Notes: generated from the sequence alone by a model not told the origin. Counted from the stretch's first letter, positions 11,498 to 24,789 are shown. The stretch: 64,000 nucleotides of DNA from Prostheceraeus crozeri (GCA_907163375.1 CAJQUW010009011.1:186001-250000), one strand, 5' to 3'. Numbers and translations: made by a program.

Positions 11498-12413
11498 CGA
11501 GTAGGACATCATCAGGCCCAAATCTTAACGCATCATCACTCCAAATTACTGCTAACTATAACCGATTAGGCTTATCTAAAAGGGCAAATAACTCATAGCC
11601 GATAGCGATATGCGTTTTCCAAGTTGATTTCGATTGCCTACTGCGTCATTTGGAGGCGCCGGAACCATATATTTCGGCTACCTGCCGAAATATCAGTGTT
11701 CAATTTGCCGAGCCCGTAGACGTATTGGAAAAATAGCATGCTTACAGTGTTTCTATTGATAGCATACTCTTGTTTTATATTGTTCAACTGTGTAATTGTT
11801 TCATCGATTTGATATATATAAAGATTTATTTTTACTATGCATATTGTTTTACATGCGTCAAATCAATAAGATTCAAGGATTGGGGATGATATGATATAAT
11901 GAAAACACTTTTCAGAATTATCTATATTGACATACAACAAATAAAAATTATAACAGGTGTAACAAAGTCGAAAGTCGAATGTATGTAGTTAGTGCCGGTA
12001 TATAATCCTAATTAGTAAGTCAATTAATTAGTTTTACGGGTCTGCGTATGTGCATATTTTATTAAAAACGCAACCTTGACTAACGGCACATACCCTAGTT
12101 CACAAAATGGTAACAGCCGTAACATTTTGGTACATCGTGGGGCAAGTTATGGGGGACAAACTAGAGGAGTGCCAAATCACCCCATCAAAGTGCCAATTCA
12201 CCCCACATTTATATTCGTGATTGGCATTTTTGTAACCTTTTTTGAAACGAATATTTGAAGAGGAAGAAGTCCGAATCGAAAAAATTTTTAATACAAAAAG
12301 TTATGAAATTCCTTGAATATTAAGGTCATTATGTTTGAATAGTGAAAAAATTCGTTATTTGGTCATGAGAGCTAATTTAGTGTTAGGGTGACAGATCACC
12401 CCACTCTCCCCTA

Positions 12414-14414
12414 CAATGAACAAAGAATGAACGGTACTGCCATACAGTAACGAGTTTCTTGCACAGTGGGGCTTGTTGTTTAATTTGTTTTATTTTATTG
12501 TGTGGGAAGGTCAAAAAAGTACTGACTGAAGAGTGTGGCATGAGATTAAAAGAAACGCAGTGTACTGTACATGGCGTACACCGACCGAAGACAGTAGAGA
12601 AGTCATCTTCCTGGGGTCGACTACTGCAAGCGTGAAAACGAGGCTGTGAACGGCTTGGTGAGTGTTGAAGTTCCAGTAGTCATCGCGATTGTAAGAGCTC
12701 TTTCTAGATTTATAGATTGAAAAATTTAATTGAGAACATTATATATTTTTGCTCAAGCCCATTATGAATTTATCCTACCAATGAGTATCTCTCTACTCGA
12801 TATCTCAGGATTTTCAGCTATTACAGCGCTAAGCCGGTAGCGTATTACTTCTTTCCCACTAAATAAAAGATGGCAATTTTTGACAGAAAATACCTACAGG
12901 AACCTAGATTGTGCTTTAGCCACATTTGGTGATTTGGAGTCGCTAATAGCTAGGATGCATGTCTACTTGGCTAAGGAAAGTTTCTAAAAACTTCGAAGAC
13001 GACACAATACATAGCAACGCGTCAAAACATTCTGATACATTTAATCTACTATTACTGACAAATATGATGCGAGGCCCGTCTAATAGCCGTAAACAGCATA
13101 GCTTCAGCCGCTGTGATAGCTACTGCCGTGTTCAAATAGGGTCATTCTCAGACAAAGCTTGTAAACTGACTGATTACACTCATGCGACACTTCCAGAACT
13201 CAACACATCTTCATCCTTGAAAAGCCGATACAGTTTTTCCTATTTGATCATAGACAAGATAATATCATTAGATTTACATAAATAACTTAATTATGCCGCA
13301 GTCTACACCGGCTGGTCGCCAAAAAGCGTGGAAACTAGTTCTAAAATCTCAACATTTAAACAAACTATTTTAAATACATGATGTTAGTTGTTGGTGTGTA
13401 TTAATGCTCACAAGTATCACTGTTTCTATATTTCTTGAAAGTCTAAATAAATTGCTGTGCTACATGAAGCACATGTAATGAATAGAGTGTTGTCCATTTC
13501 TTCAAAGAATAAAGTGTGCAAGTTTTGATAGCTGTAAAATAGAAATAGGACAGAATATCAGCTGATTATACGGTCTATCTGGTTTGTGCTCACAAAATAT
13601 CAACTCCCCTAGTGTAAAGAACAAAAGATTGTAAACATTTTTCGAAATTTGACCAAGATTACAATATATGTGAGTGAATATGGGTATAATTCTTTATATG
13701 TGTGTCAGTCAGAAAGCGCAAACAATAACTAAATTGAAAATGACTAGATCTTCATGTTCTGTTTTCTACTTATCGCTGAACCACTGGCTCGCGCGCATTT
13801 GTTCAGTGACTCTTTGGAGCAGAAAGAAGCGAATGTTAAGGGCAATATTTGATCAGAAACTAAAGCTGCCATAATTTAATTGCTAAATATCACAATCAAG
13901 AAATAAGATGGAAAGATATGTTGGTGACCAAGAGAGTCATAGGTACAGCTGCACCCTAAAATCTCATGTGTGGTGCAAAAGATCTCATCTGTGGTGCATG
14001 CATAGAGTAAGATTTTAGGTAGAGTGGTAACTCAGCATTTTTAAATCCCCAATGTCAAAGATATTTAATTGTTTAAAAGGGCTAGATGAGAAATAGATGC
14101 CTAAATTTGAACCCATTTTAGTACGGTCCTTATCGTGGCAAAAAAGCATTATGGCAATGGGGCGAAATTGCTGTTTTGTCGGCTGTACGGTGTGAAATGC
14201 CACAAAAAGCCTTGGAAATGGCACATGATGTGAAGTACAATTCACTGATACTATATAAGTTTCAAGAATATTCGTTCAGTAGTTTCTCTGAAAAAAAGTG
14301 TTAAAGATGAATGCGGTGATACAGTTAATGCAGTACTATCAATTTGGAAGAAAAAATATTCACATCTGATGAGCATTGATAAACACACAACTCCCTCTGT
14401 AGAATTCATGACCA
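12414..14414. other. Unassigned sequence before the piggyBac element
   Basis: The stretch is AT-rich with only short open frames. A small direct repeat, ATCTCATSTGTGGTGCA, lies at about 13962 and 13983. A possible splice donor (GTGAGTG) occurs near 12659 but no exon can be supported around it. Confidence 0.4.
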
Positions 14415-14774
14415 TTAACCCTTATCGGGACATCGGTTGACAAATTGTCAATTTTTATTTTAAAATTCGAATTGCTGCTCAAGTAATTGATATTTTTCTT
14501 TAGATTTTCGTTACGATGGCTAACTTTGACTGACAAAGCATGTATCTTAGTGTAGATACTGTAGCTGTTTCAGACTACACACTAGGTAGATTTTCACTTC
14601 GGTTGACAAGATGTCAACGCAGAAAATTCATAGCTGTAATTAACGGAAATATTGTAGTGATGCTGAGTGATGCTCATTTAACAATTTCCATTCGATTGAA
14701 TTTAATTAGTTTGATTAATTGTCTTTTCATTTGATATATTTTGCCTCTAAATTGCTGTCTCATTTCGAAAAATT

Positions 14775-14855
14775 CTATCAAATTGGTCCAATTACAAGCA
14801 ATCGCTCTCAGTAGCTACGTGAACGATTGCTTGTGTGATCGGACCAATCTGATAG
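14775..14855. repeat. Hairpin in the piggyBac 5' region
   Basis: The arm 14775-14804 and the arm 14824-14855 are inverted copies with about 27 of 30 positions pairing and a 19-base loop. The hairpin lies about 150 bp upstream of the transposase start. It could be an additional transposase-binding structure or a foldback insertion. Confidence 0.65.
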
Positions 14856-15004
14856 GTTGTGTTACATTTGTCCCTTCTCTATTGTGCGCTGTGTCTTCAA
14901 GTATCGTGATACCAGCGTCTGTCGAGAACAACAAGGGTCAAGGTCGTCTACGTCATGACGTGAGTTTATAACTGCGCGCAAAGCACTATGCGTTTCACTT
15001 TACG

Positions 15005-16846
15005 ATGTCAGCTAGACCTCGCCGACTGTGCTTTACCCAGGCTGTCCAGCAAATGCATGGCATTGCTGAGGAAAATGACCAAGAATTACGTGGTGGAGGA
15101 GATGAACAACTACTTGTGGATGACAATAATACTTCAGATGATGATCATTTACCCGACATATCGGTGTTTGTTGAAGATTCGACCTCCGAAGATGACTCTG
15201 ACGACGACGAATTAGATAATAACGGTCATCGAACACCTGTGGTTAATTACACTTCAAATCCTTTTGCACAAAGACTACGGCGTCGAAACATCTTGACTGA
15301 ACAAGCGAGAGTTCTTGCCAATCCTCCAAGTGAAAAAGATGCATTTATGTTGTTTTATAATATTGATATAATACTGCACATTCTAAGAGAAACAAATCGA
15401 AAAGCACGAGATATACGACGAGAGCATCAACTTTCTTTAGGCTCAGTCACCAAAGACTTCGACCAAATGGAAATCGAAGCCGGTCTTTCTATCCTTTTGA
15501 GAGCCGGACTTCATAGAGATAATTTCACGGCAATCGAACGATTATGGGACAAAGACGACAGCAGACCCTTCTATCGTGTGATACTTCCTCTACGCCGATT
15601 CAAATTCTTGCTTCGTTGTATGAGATTTGACAATACCAGAACTCGAGAAGCCCGACGGGCAAATGATAGGCTGGCATCCATCCGAGAAGTATGGACAATG
15701 TTCAATGGCAACCTTCGAAAAGTGTGTATGCCAAATGATTACTATAGATGAGCAGCTTGTTGGCTACCGTGGTAGAATCCCTGGACGAACTTATATGCCC
15801 TGCAAACCCAGAAAATACGGGGTCAAATTTTTTTTGGGCTTGTGAATCGGATACAGGCTTCGCTCTAAGTGGATTGATTTATTCGGGAAGGGGTTCAGAT
15901 GAGGCCGCTCATCGCAATTTGGCTAGCGACATCGTGTTTGAGTTATGTACCCCGTATTTTGGAACAGGACGAGATATCTACACAGACAGGTCAGTAAATT
16001 TTTATTTCTGTGCTGTACAAATCTGTACAAATGAATTCAATGATCTTATATTATTTCTAGGTATTTCACTTCGCATGAGCTAGCCTGCCGACTCTTGGAA
16101 AAAGAGCTCACTCTCATAGGAACTATGATTACAAACCGACCTGAAGTGCCTCTAATTTTCAAATTGACACGTGGTCGTGAGGTCCATTACACAGAAGCTT
16201 TGTATGATGACACAAACAAGATTGTACTGATTTCATACGTTCTAAAGCGCAATCGCAATGTTGTTATGATTTCTTCCTCACATTCATCGGTTGAGATTTG
16301 CAATACAAGTAGTAAACCACATATTATATTGGATTATAACCGTCACAAAGGTACGTAGGAAACGATGTTTTTGTATACATGTTACGAAAATATATTTTAT
16401 GTGTATCTTACACGTGGAGTGGACACCATGGATGAGAACACCACCGAGTTCAATTGCATTCGTAAAACGAATCGGTGGCCAATGCTGATGAATTATAATT
16501 TGCTGAATATTGCTACAAACAATGCCTTCATTTTGTTGAAGCGAAATGGATATGGATATTCAAAGGTACATTTTCTAAAGGCACTCACACACCAACTTGC
16601 ATATTCGCACGTGGCCCGACGTACTCTAGTTGGTGACAGACTGGCACTTGCTACATCCTTGGGATTCTCAACTGCTCAGTCTGTTGAACAGAGTAGCCAT
16701 TTGAATACTGACGCTTCACAGAGAAAGAAGAAAAGATGTCACGTGTGCGGTGTAGTATCCAGATCAAATGTACTGAATGTGGACGAGGTATCTGTCCACA
16801 ACATCGTGCAACAGTAAAGAAAGAACTTTGTCTTTTTCATGTATGA
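15005..16846 (+). pseudogene. piggyBac transposase (DDE_Tnp_1_7), frameshifted
   Basis: The start MSARPRRLCFTQAVQQ is followed by an acidic region (EDDSDDDELDN) and the conserved piggyBac N-terminal core. All three catalytic Asp codons can be found: ITIDEQL (15747), IYTDR (15985) and VDTMDEN (16422). A 71-bp intron with GT-AG ends (15990-16060) joins IYTDR to YFTSHELA in frame. A second intron starts at the GT at 16351. The AG at 16418-16419 gives HKVD, while the family-typical KGGVD would need a join at 16414 where the sequence reads AC, so the acceptor may be mutated. The Cys-rich C-terminus (RCHVCG, then CTECGRGICPQH) ends at TGA 16844-16846. Frame changes lie near 15725-15746, in a run of eight T at 15828-15835 (seven would keep the frame), and near 16745-16765. 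The gene is therefore dead but not very old. Confidence 0.8.
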
Positions 16847-17329
16847 GTAGGCCTAGGCCTTACGTGTGTGCAAATGACTGAACTATCCGTGGCGATGTGC
16901 CTCTATATGTAGATTAGATTCTGAATGCATTTGACTACATGCTTTGTTTTGATTTGACAAAACTGAACGAAAATATCATGGGCATAAATGAACTCTGTAG
17001 GCCCTATAGCTTTCCAAATAGAATCACTAGACAAAGGATATCAATTAAATGTATTTTTCGGAAAATATCTGCAAGAAAATAACTCATAATAGAGGATAAA
17101 AAACATCAAAAATTGAATAACTCATGGCTGTATGTATGGATTTCAATGATTTTATTAGTAATTCATTTATTTTCCGGAGCTTTTAGGGATATCACCAGTA
17201 CTAAGAATTCGTTTTTCTGTTGTTAGGTTGACACAAATATAGAAGAGAACAAATACATATAGCGAATTTGATTTGATTTGTAATTAATACATTGAAAAAC
17301 AAATGTTGACAATTTGTCAACCGATGTCC

Positions 17330-18516
17330 TTTTGGTGTTACCTAGTGATGCAAATGGAAAATTTTCCAGAAATTTTCCAGAAAATTTTGAAATTTTTTTT
17401 CGGTGATTCACGTTTTTGCCTTTGTTTTGGAGACTTGTTGCAGTCGTTTGAAAAGACTATGTAACATTCAAAGACCGAAAACTTCTCTATCATCCCTGCA
17501 TGTTAACTTTTCGAACCAACTGCACCTACGTCTATTTCAGATCTTTCAAACTGAATATCAGACATTAAATGGATTTCAGATTTCTCTAATTGAATTTCAG
17601 ATATCTGTCAGAAACTCAACTTTGAAAGGATCTTAGATTCAACTGGAGAATCTCCAATTCATCTGGAAAAGTCTGAAACTTATTTAAGTAGATCTGAAAT
17701 CGATTGGGAACTATCTGAGCCATCTGAACCAGCTAGAATCTCTGGAAATGTGTTTGTAGTTTCCGGTCTCCACGAAGATATCGGACAATACGCCAGAAGT
17801 TCGAAGCTATCATATAGATATTCTTTTACTCATCACAGATATCTTTAGTTTCCAAATATCTCACGAGTTTACAGTCTTTCTTCCAATATATGGTCGCTCA
17901 TGTATAATGCTGTGTTGGACTGTGTTCTTGTGCTTCACATGTTCATCAACACATGGAGAATTTGTATCATTGCAATCAAGGCTGCATAATAAAGATAATT
18001 AACTTTCAAGCCATAAACAGACTCCCAAACAAAGTGCATTATTTTTGCTCCAGATCTTTCACAATGCATGAAATTATACCCCTATTGTAAAGGAAAAAAT
18101 TCACGTTGTCCCAAAAGATGTCTGTGTTATAATATTAAAAATGGCAACAAATTGCCACAAGCCCACTGCATGGTGGGAAAAAGGGAATGCTTAAAAATCC
18201 GCGGACGGTATTGCGTTATTGCTACGATTGTTTTAAGATAGAAATGATATGATGAAAATCAAGAGTTTTAGAACAATTCTATTGATGTGTCTATGCCTCG
18301 GCTGTGGATAGAAAACGTAAAAATTACTTATCACAAAAAAATTCAAATTTCTTCATTTTTTCAAAATCGTTTTATTCAAAATAAGATGATCAAAGTCACC
18401 AGTTTTAATTGACCCATTCTATTGGTGCATGTAGCTGCCTCGCAGCTGAAGAGAAGCGGTCAAAGCATATTGGGCCTATTACAAAAAATCAGAACTTTCC
18501 AACAAAAATTTCCCCA
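17330..18516. other. Spacer between piggyBac element and tandem array
   Basis: 17345-17400 holds short AAATTTTCC repeats. 17530-17720 holds at least four copies of ATTTCAGAT or its complement. No gene seen. The stretch TAGTGATG followed by GGAAAATTTTCC (17343-17370) resembles, in inverted orientation, the array-unit sequence beside the 18-nt piggyBac-like terminus. Confidence 0.4.
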
Positions 18517-18575
18517 AACGCAGAAATTTTTCCACACAGATAAAACCACGTGATTTTATTTATGAAACAGGCCCC

Positions 18576-21500
18576 AGGAAAAATTTCTAACCGCAGAATT
18601 ACATTTACACGTAGATTATTGCCAAGCTTGTCAACTTCGCGTTTTGGCGTGGCCGTGCAACGGTTGGTGGACAGCGAAGTAACATGTGCAACCATTTGGC
18701 CAGGCTTCGTACTTATTACAAAGAAACAATCTGCATGATCAAAAGTAAAAGACGCGGCTCATTTTTCTGTTCAGAGAAGATCATTTTAGTCATGGGTGAA
18801 TTTGTAATGTTTAACTTCACTCTGGTTTTATCTAAGAATGAAACAATTGGTTTTTCATTTGTGCTATAACATGCACTCTTCAGATGTAATAATCCCCACT
18901 TACATAAAATAATGCAATGAAGTCTAATTGAAAGAATTGTATCATCAACAGGGTGCTCTTATTTACAACTGTGTTTTGTAAAACATCCTGAAAAAGAAGA
19001 ATAGACTATTAATTTGTTTGCAATTTGGACGCTGTTTTCAGACATATACAAAAGATTCCCCTTGATTTATCATTAAAATGCGTTTTTTTGGTTTCTGGTA
19101 ATTACTAAAAAGAGGAAATGAAAAGGAATATGTGTTTGCAACGCTTACAAATATTTTCAAATTCATGCAATATCCAGCTGGATTTTCACTGGTACTGCGT
19201 TGGCATACAAGGTAGAAAAACACGTCCTATTTTCTTATCTAGACCCTTTATAATATTAGATATCCTTTTGCCCAATGTGTATACACTTTCAGCAATCTAT
19301 ATTAAATGAACTCAAGGACGATACTTCGGGATTATTTCCAAATGTGAGGATATGCAAATTTTTGCAGTTTTGCAGAAATTACAACGGAATCACTGATCAT
19401 GACAGTAATACAGAAGGAAATGATATTTATTTTAACAGATTCGTCCGTGTCCAATGACTGCCTTGGAGAGGTAATGTTTGCTATATATGACAACTCGATG
19501 ACCCTATTTCCGGAAAATTTCATCACTAGTGTTACCTCAAAATCGTGTCCCGATAAGGGTTAACAAATTCAGTGAGAATCCGAATATTAACACGTGAGCA
19601 AGTGGCTATTAATAAGGCTAAACCATGTCAACAACGCTCTTCGAGCTATTCACCAGGCTGAAACTACAACATGGATCCATGTATTGCAAATAATTAACAG
19701 AGGGCATTTTAGGTCCAAGTGGAATCGATCATCGGATGTCTGTCAATGTCAAAGATGTTTCCAATGTGCATTATATAACATACGCAGTAGATTTTGTTTG
19801 TTTTTTATTTGCTTAAGCCAATTTCATATCAAATTTTCTGATAATTCATATATATTTTTTTCTGTTGTATCAGGGGCCTGTTTCATAAAATTAAGCAGTC
19901 TGATATGTATCCAAGTAACATTTTCAGCATGAAATATTAAAGCACTGATTTAAATTGCGTTTGAGTAAAAATTAATTTTCCGACTGAAGATTAAGCATCT
20001 AAATTAATCAATGATACAGATAGCGTTTCATAAAGATTTCGGACTGATGAAAACACTGATATAAGCCTATCAGTGTGATTGAGTGATTAAAACAATTGTG
20101 GATAATTCTTCGTAAATAAAATAATTTTTGACAGCATAGAGTAAATATGTAGTAGAGTGTCGACTTAAAAAAGTATCTGTATACAGTGAAAATTTTATAT
20201 GAAAAGATTCAGTTTTTTTTTCGGATATTACGTTCCTGCGGTCCAAAACTTTATTTGAGCAGCTTTGAAAAACCTCTATATTTGCCAATTTTAATTACTA
20301 CCGACATGACTCCCCGTTATAAGTAGTATGAAACAAGTTGGATATCAAAAGGAATGAATTCTCGCTAACAAGCATTCATCGCAACTAAGCGGAAATTGTG
20401 CTGATGATCATGGAAATCTAATGAACAGCATTATAATGGAAGTCTTCATGAAAAAGTCGAGATTTTATTGTACTGTCATGGCTGAAATTTCATTTTTTTA
20501 AATTCAATTTTCATCGGCATCAATTTTTGATTGATTTAATTCATGTTTCACTTCTTGAATCTGAATAGTGATGTGAAACCATTTACATCTTTCAAAGTTA
20601 ATGAAAATCATTGTCTTTGATTCTGTATTTTGCTCTAACCAGCTGCTTGAGATAAGATCGCGCTTAAAAAGATTCTCTTGTGGTTCAGCATGAAAGCAAT
20701 GGGGTCCATCGAGTTGCTAATTTAACAGACATTACCGCTCCGAGGCTGTCATGACACGGACAATCTGTAAAATAATCTCATTTCCATCTGCTTTATGCTG
20801 TCATAATCAGTCAATTCCGTTGTAATTTCTTCAAACTGCACAAATTGCGCATATCTCACATTAGGAGACAATTCCAACTGTATTCACCTCGAGTTCATTT
20901 AATAAAATCGAAAGTGTATATACATTGGGGATTTAATAAATGCGGAGTTTCCACTCTACCTAATATACCTACTCTATGTTTGACAGTAATTGAAATAATA
21001 ATTAGAGAAGTCAATCTGAGGCAAATGGTGAAATATTTGAGAATCTTTTTTTCTAGCTGCCATCGATGTATATAAAAAGCCAATACCTCACACGTCTTTT
21101 AATATTGAAATGATTTCATGACATGCCGTACCTCATTACACGAAAGAAATCGAAAGCCCTCAAAGCAACCCTTTATAATTTGCTGTTGCCGGACGTTTTA
21201 TCGTCACAGCATTGCCACTTTTCAAGGAAGAATTTTCAATAAACAGTAATCCAAATTTACCATTCTGACAAATAGTTTGTAACTGACACTAAAATTGAAA
21301 ATCAAAAGCCGTTTTTCCCCATTTTTAAGTTGTATTTGCAATCATTTCTCCGATATTTTAAGTTCTATAACTTTCTCGATGATCATTCACAGATTTATCA
21401 ACCTCAAGATGTTGATAGAAATTTTCACATTTCTATTAGTGAATTTCCATATTTTCAATTTTCGCGCGCGACTGATACTTCTTTGTGAAACGCAATTCTT

Positions 21501-21696
21501 TTCCAGACTGCTTAAATACTGATTTTAAGCAGTGTGGACTGATATAAATCACTGCTTAATATTTGGTTTTGTGAAACGCTGTTAATTTCGACTGCTTTCA
21601 ATCACTGATTTAAATCACTGCTTTATATTTATTTTATGAAACGCAGAAAATTTTCCACACTGATAAAACCACTGATTTATTTTATGAAACAGGCCC
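18576..21696 (+). repeat. Array unit A, most divergent copy
   Basis: 3,121 bp. The first 1.3 kb carries many one- to three-base insertions relative to the consensus; the remainder is close to it. The MITE part is 19874-21695. The piggyBac-like 18-nt terminus lies at 19546-19563. Confidence 0.9.
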
Positions 21697-24600
21697 AGGT
21701 AATTTCTAACCGCAGAATTACATTTACACGTTAGATATTGCCAAGCTTGTCAATCGCGTTTGCGTGGCCGTGCAACGTGGGGACAGCGATGTACATGTGC
21801 AACCATATGGCCAGGCTTCGTACTTATTACAAAGAAACAATCTGCATGATCAAAAGTAAAGACGCGGCTCATTTTCTGTTCAGAGAAGTCATTTAGTCAT
21901 GGTGAATTGTAAGTTAACTTCACTCTGGTTTTATCTAAGAATGAAACAATTGGTTTTCATTTGTGCTATAACATGCACTCTTCAGATGTAATAATCAACT
22001 TACATAAAATAATGCAATGAAGTCTAATTGAAAGAATTGTATCAACAGGTGCTCTTATTTACAACTGTGTTTTGTAAAACATCTGAAAAAGTAGAATAGA
22101 CTATTATTTGTTGCAATTTGGACGCTGTTTTCAGACATATACAAAAATTCCTTGATTTATCATTAAAATGCGTTTTGGTTCTGTAATTACTAAAAAGAGA
22201 AATGAAAAGGAATATGTGTTGCTCGCTTACAAATATTTTCAAATTCATGCAATATCAGCTGATTTTCACTGGTTTCGTTGCATACAAGGTAAAAACACGT
22301 CTATTTCTTATCTAGCCCTTTATAATATTAGATATCTTTGCCCAATGTGTATACACTTTCGATCTTATTAAATGAACTCAAGGAAGATACATTCGGAATT
22401 ATTTCCAAATGTGAGATATGCAAATTTTTGCAGTTTTGCAGAAATTACAACGGAATCACTGATCATGACAGTAATACAGAAGGAAATGATATTATTTTAC
22501 AGATCGTCCGTGTCATGACTGCCTTGGAGAGGTAATGTTTGCTATATATGCAACTCGATGACCCTATTTCCGGAAAATTTTCATCACTAGTGTTACCTCA
22601 AAATCGTGTCCCGATAAGGGTTAACAAATTCAGTGAGAATCCGAATATTACACGAGCAATTGGCTGTTAATAAGGCTAAACCTATGTCAACAACGCTCTT
22701 CGAGCTATTCACCAGGCTGAAACTACAACATGGATCCATGTATTGCAAATAATTAACAGAGGGCATTTTAAGTCCAAGTGGAATCGATCATCGGATGTCT
22801 GTCAATGTCAAAGATGTTTCCAATGTGCATTATATAACATACGCAGTAGATTTTGTTTGTTTTTACTTGCTTAAGCCAATTTCATATCAAATTTTCTGAT
22901 AATTCATATATATTTTTTTCTGTTGTATCAGGGGCCTGTTTCATAAAATTAAGCAGTCTGATATGTATCAGTAACATTTTCAGCATGAAATATAAAGCAC
23001 TGATTTAAATTGCGTTTGATAAAAATTAATTTTCCGACTGAAGATTAAGCAGTCTAAATTAATCAATGATACATATAGCGTTTCATAAAGATTTCGGACT
23101 GATGAAAACACTGATATATAGCCCTATCAGTGTGATTGAGTGATTAAAACAATTGTGGATAATTCTTCGTAAATAAAATAATTTTTGACAGCATAGAGTA
23201 AATATTAGGTAGAGTGTCGACTTAAAAAAGTATCTGTATACAGTGAAAATTTTATATGAAAAGATTCAGTTTTTTTCGGAGATTACGTTCCTGCGGTCCA
23301 AAACTTTATTTGAGCAGCTTTGAAAAACCTCTATATTTGCCAATTTAATTACTACCGACATGACTCCCCGTTGTAAGAAGTATGAAACAAGTTGGATATC
23401 AAAAGGAATGAATATTCGCTAACAAGCATCGCAACTAAGCGGAAATTGTGCTGATGATCAAGAAAATGTAATGAACGGCATTATAATGGAAGTCTTCATA
23501 AAAGTTGAGATTTTATTGTGCTGTCGTGGCTGAAATTTCATATTTTTGATTCAATTTTCATAGACATGAATTTATGATTGAGTAAATTCATGTTTCACTT
23601 CTTGAATCTGAATAGTGATGTGCACCCATTTACATCTTTCAAAGTTAATGAAAATCATTGTCTTTGATTCTGTATTTTGCTCTACCAGCTGCTTGAGATA
23701 AGATCGCGCTTAAAAAGATTCTCTTGTGGTTCAGCATGAAAGCAATTGGGGTCATCGAGTTGCTAATTTAACAGACATTACCGCTCCGAGTCTGTCATGA
23801 CACGGACAATCTGTAAAATAATCTCATTTCCATCTGCTTTATGCTGTCATAATCATCAATTCCGTTGTAATTTCTTCAAACTGCACAAATGCGCATATCT
23901 CACATTAGGAGACAATTCCAACTGTATTCACCTCGAGTTCATTTAATAAAATCGAAAGTGTATATACATTGGGGATTTAATAAATGCGGAGTTTCCACTC
24001 TACCTAATATACCTACTCTATGTTTGACAGTAATTGAAATAATAATTAGAGAAGTCAATCTGAGGCAAATGGTGAAATATTTTGAGAATCTTTTTTTCTA
24101 GCTGCCATCGATGTATATAAAAGCCAATACCTCAACGTCTTTTAATATTGAAAGATTCATGACATGCCGTACCTCATTACACGAAAGAAATCGAAGCCCT
24201 CAAGCAACCCTTTATAATTTTTGCTGTTGCCGGACGTTTTATCGTCACAGCATTGCCACTTTCAAGGGAAGAATTTTTCAATAAACAGTATCCAAATTTA
24301 CCATTCTGACAAATAGTTTGTAACTGACACTAGAAAAATTAAAATTGAAAATCAAAAGCCGTTTTCTTTCCCCCCATTTTTAAGTTGTATTTGCAATCAT
24401 TTCTCCGATATTTTAAGTTTTCTATAACTTTCTCGATGATCATTCACAGATTTATCAACCTCAAGATGTTGATAGAAATTTCACATTTCTATTAGTGAAT
24501 TTCCATATTTTCAATTTTCGCGCGCTACTGATACTTCTTTGTGAAACGCAATTCTTTTCCAGACTGCTTAAAATACTGATTTTTAAGCAGTGTGGACTGA

Positions 24601-24789
24601 TATAAATCACTGCTTAATATTTGGTTTTGTGAAACGCTGTTAATTTTCGACTGCTTTCAATCACTGATTTAAATCACTGCTTTATATTTATTTTATGAAA
24701 CGCAGAAAATTTTCCACACTGATATTAAGAACCAATCATGATGAGTGAAACCACTGATTTATTTTATGAAACAGCTCATGAGGGGCCCC
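21697..24789 (+). repeat. Array unit B
   Basis: 3,093 bp. Its first part lacks single bases in several homopolymers relative to the consensus, a pattern typical of unpolished long reads. The MITE part is 22932-24788; near its right end there is a roughly 25-bp insertion (around 24725) absent from other copies. Confidence 0.9.

Larger units (their letters stand above)
9501..12413. mobile_element. Non-autonomous DNA element with long terminal and subterminal repeats
   Basis: The left end starts TAGGGGAGAGTGGGTGATTT (9501-9520) and the right end, read inward, starts TAGGGGAGAGTGGGGTGATC (complement of 12394-12413). A TA lies at each boundary. A GGGGTGATTTGGCAC-like motif recurs at 9512, 9529, 9873 and 9898 on the left, and in inverted orientation at 12168-12183, 12189-12204 and about 12389 on the right. 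No transposase is present. Removing the nested element at 9981-11497 leaves about 1.4 kb. Similar GGGGAGAGTGGGGT-type termini are, from memory, seen in other animal repeats, but I cannot name the superfamily. Confidence 0.65.
14415..17329 (+). mobile_element. piggyBac-family transposon, decayed
   Basis: The left end is TTAA (14415-14418) followed by CCCTTATCGGGACA, the usual piggyBac layout of a TTAA target and CCC start. A 24-bp core beginning GGACATCGGTTGACAAATTG at 14428-14451 is matched exactly in inverted orientation at 17306-17329. The outer 9 bp and the TTAA are not recognisable on the right, so that end is truncated or changed. A palindromic relative of the core, GGTTGACAAGATGTCAAC, lies at 14601-14618, like the internal repeats known from piggyBac ends. 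Between them lies one transposase gene (15005-16846). Confidence 0.8.

Noticed and set aside
11669-11693. A 10-bp stem with a 5-base loop resembling a bacterial terminator.
   Set aside because: The DNA is eukaryotic and no T run or gene precedes it.
12600-12670. A possible exon end with a GTGAGTG donor.
   Set aside because: No open frame, acceptor or partner exon could be linked to it.
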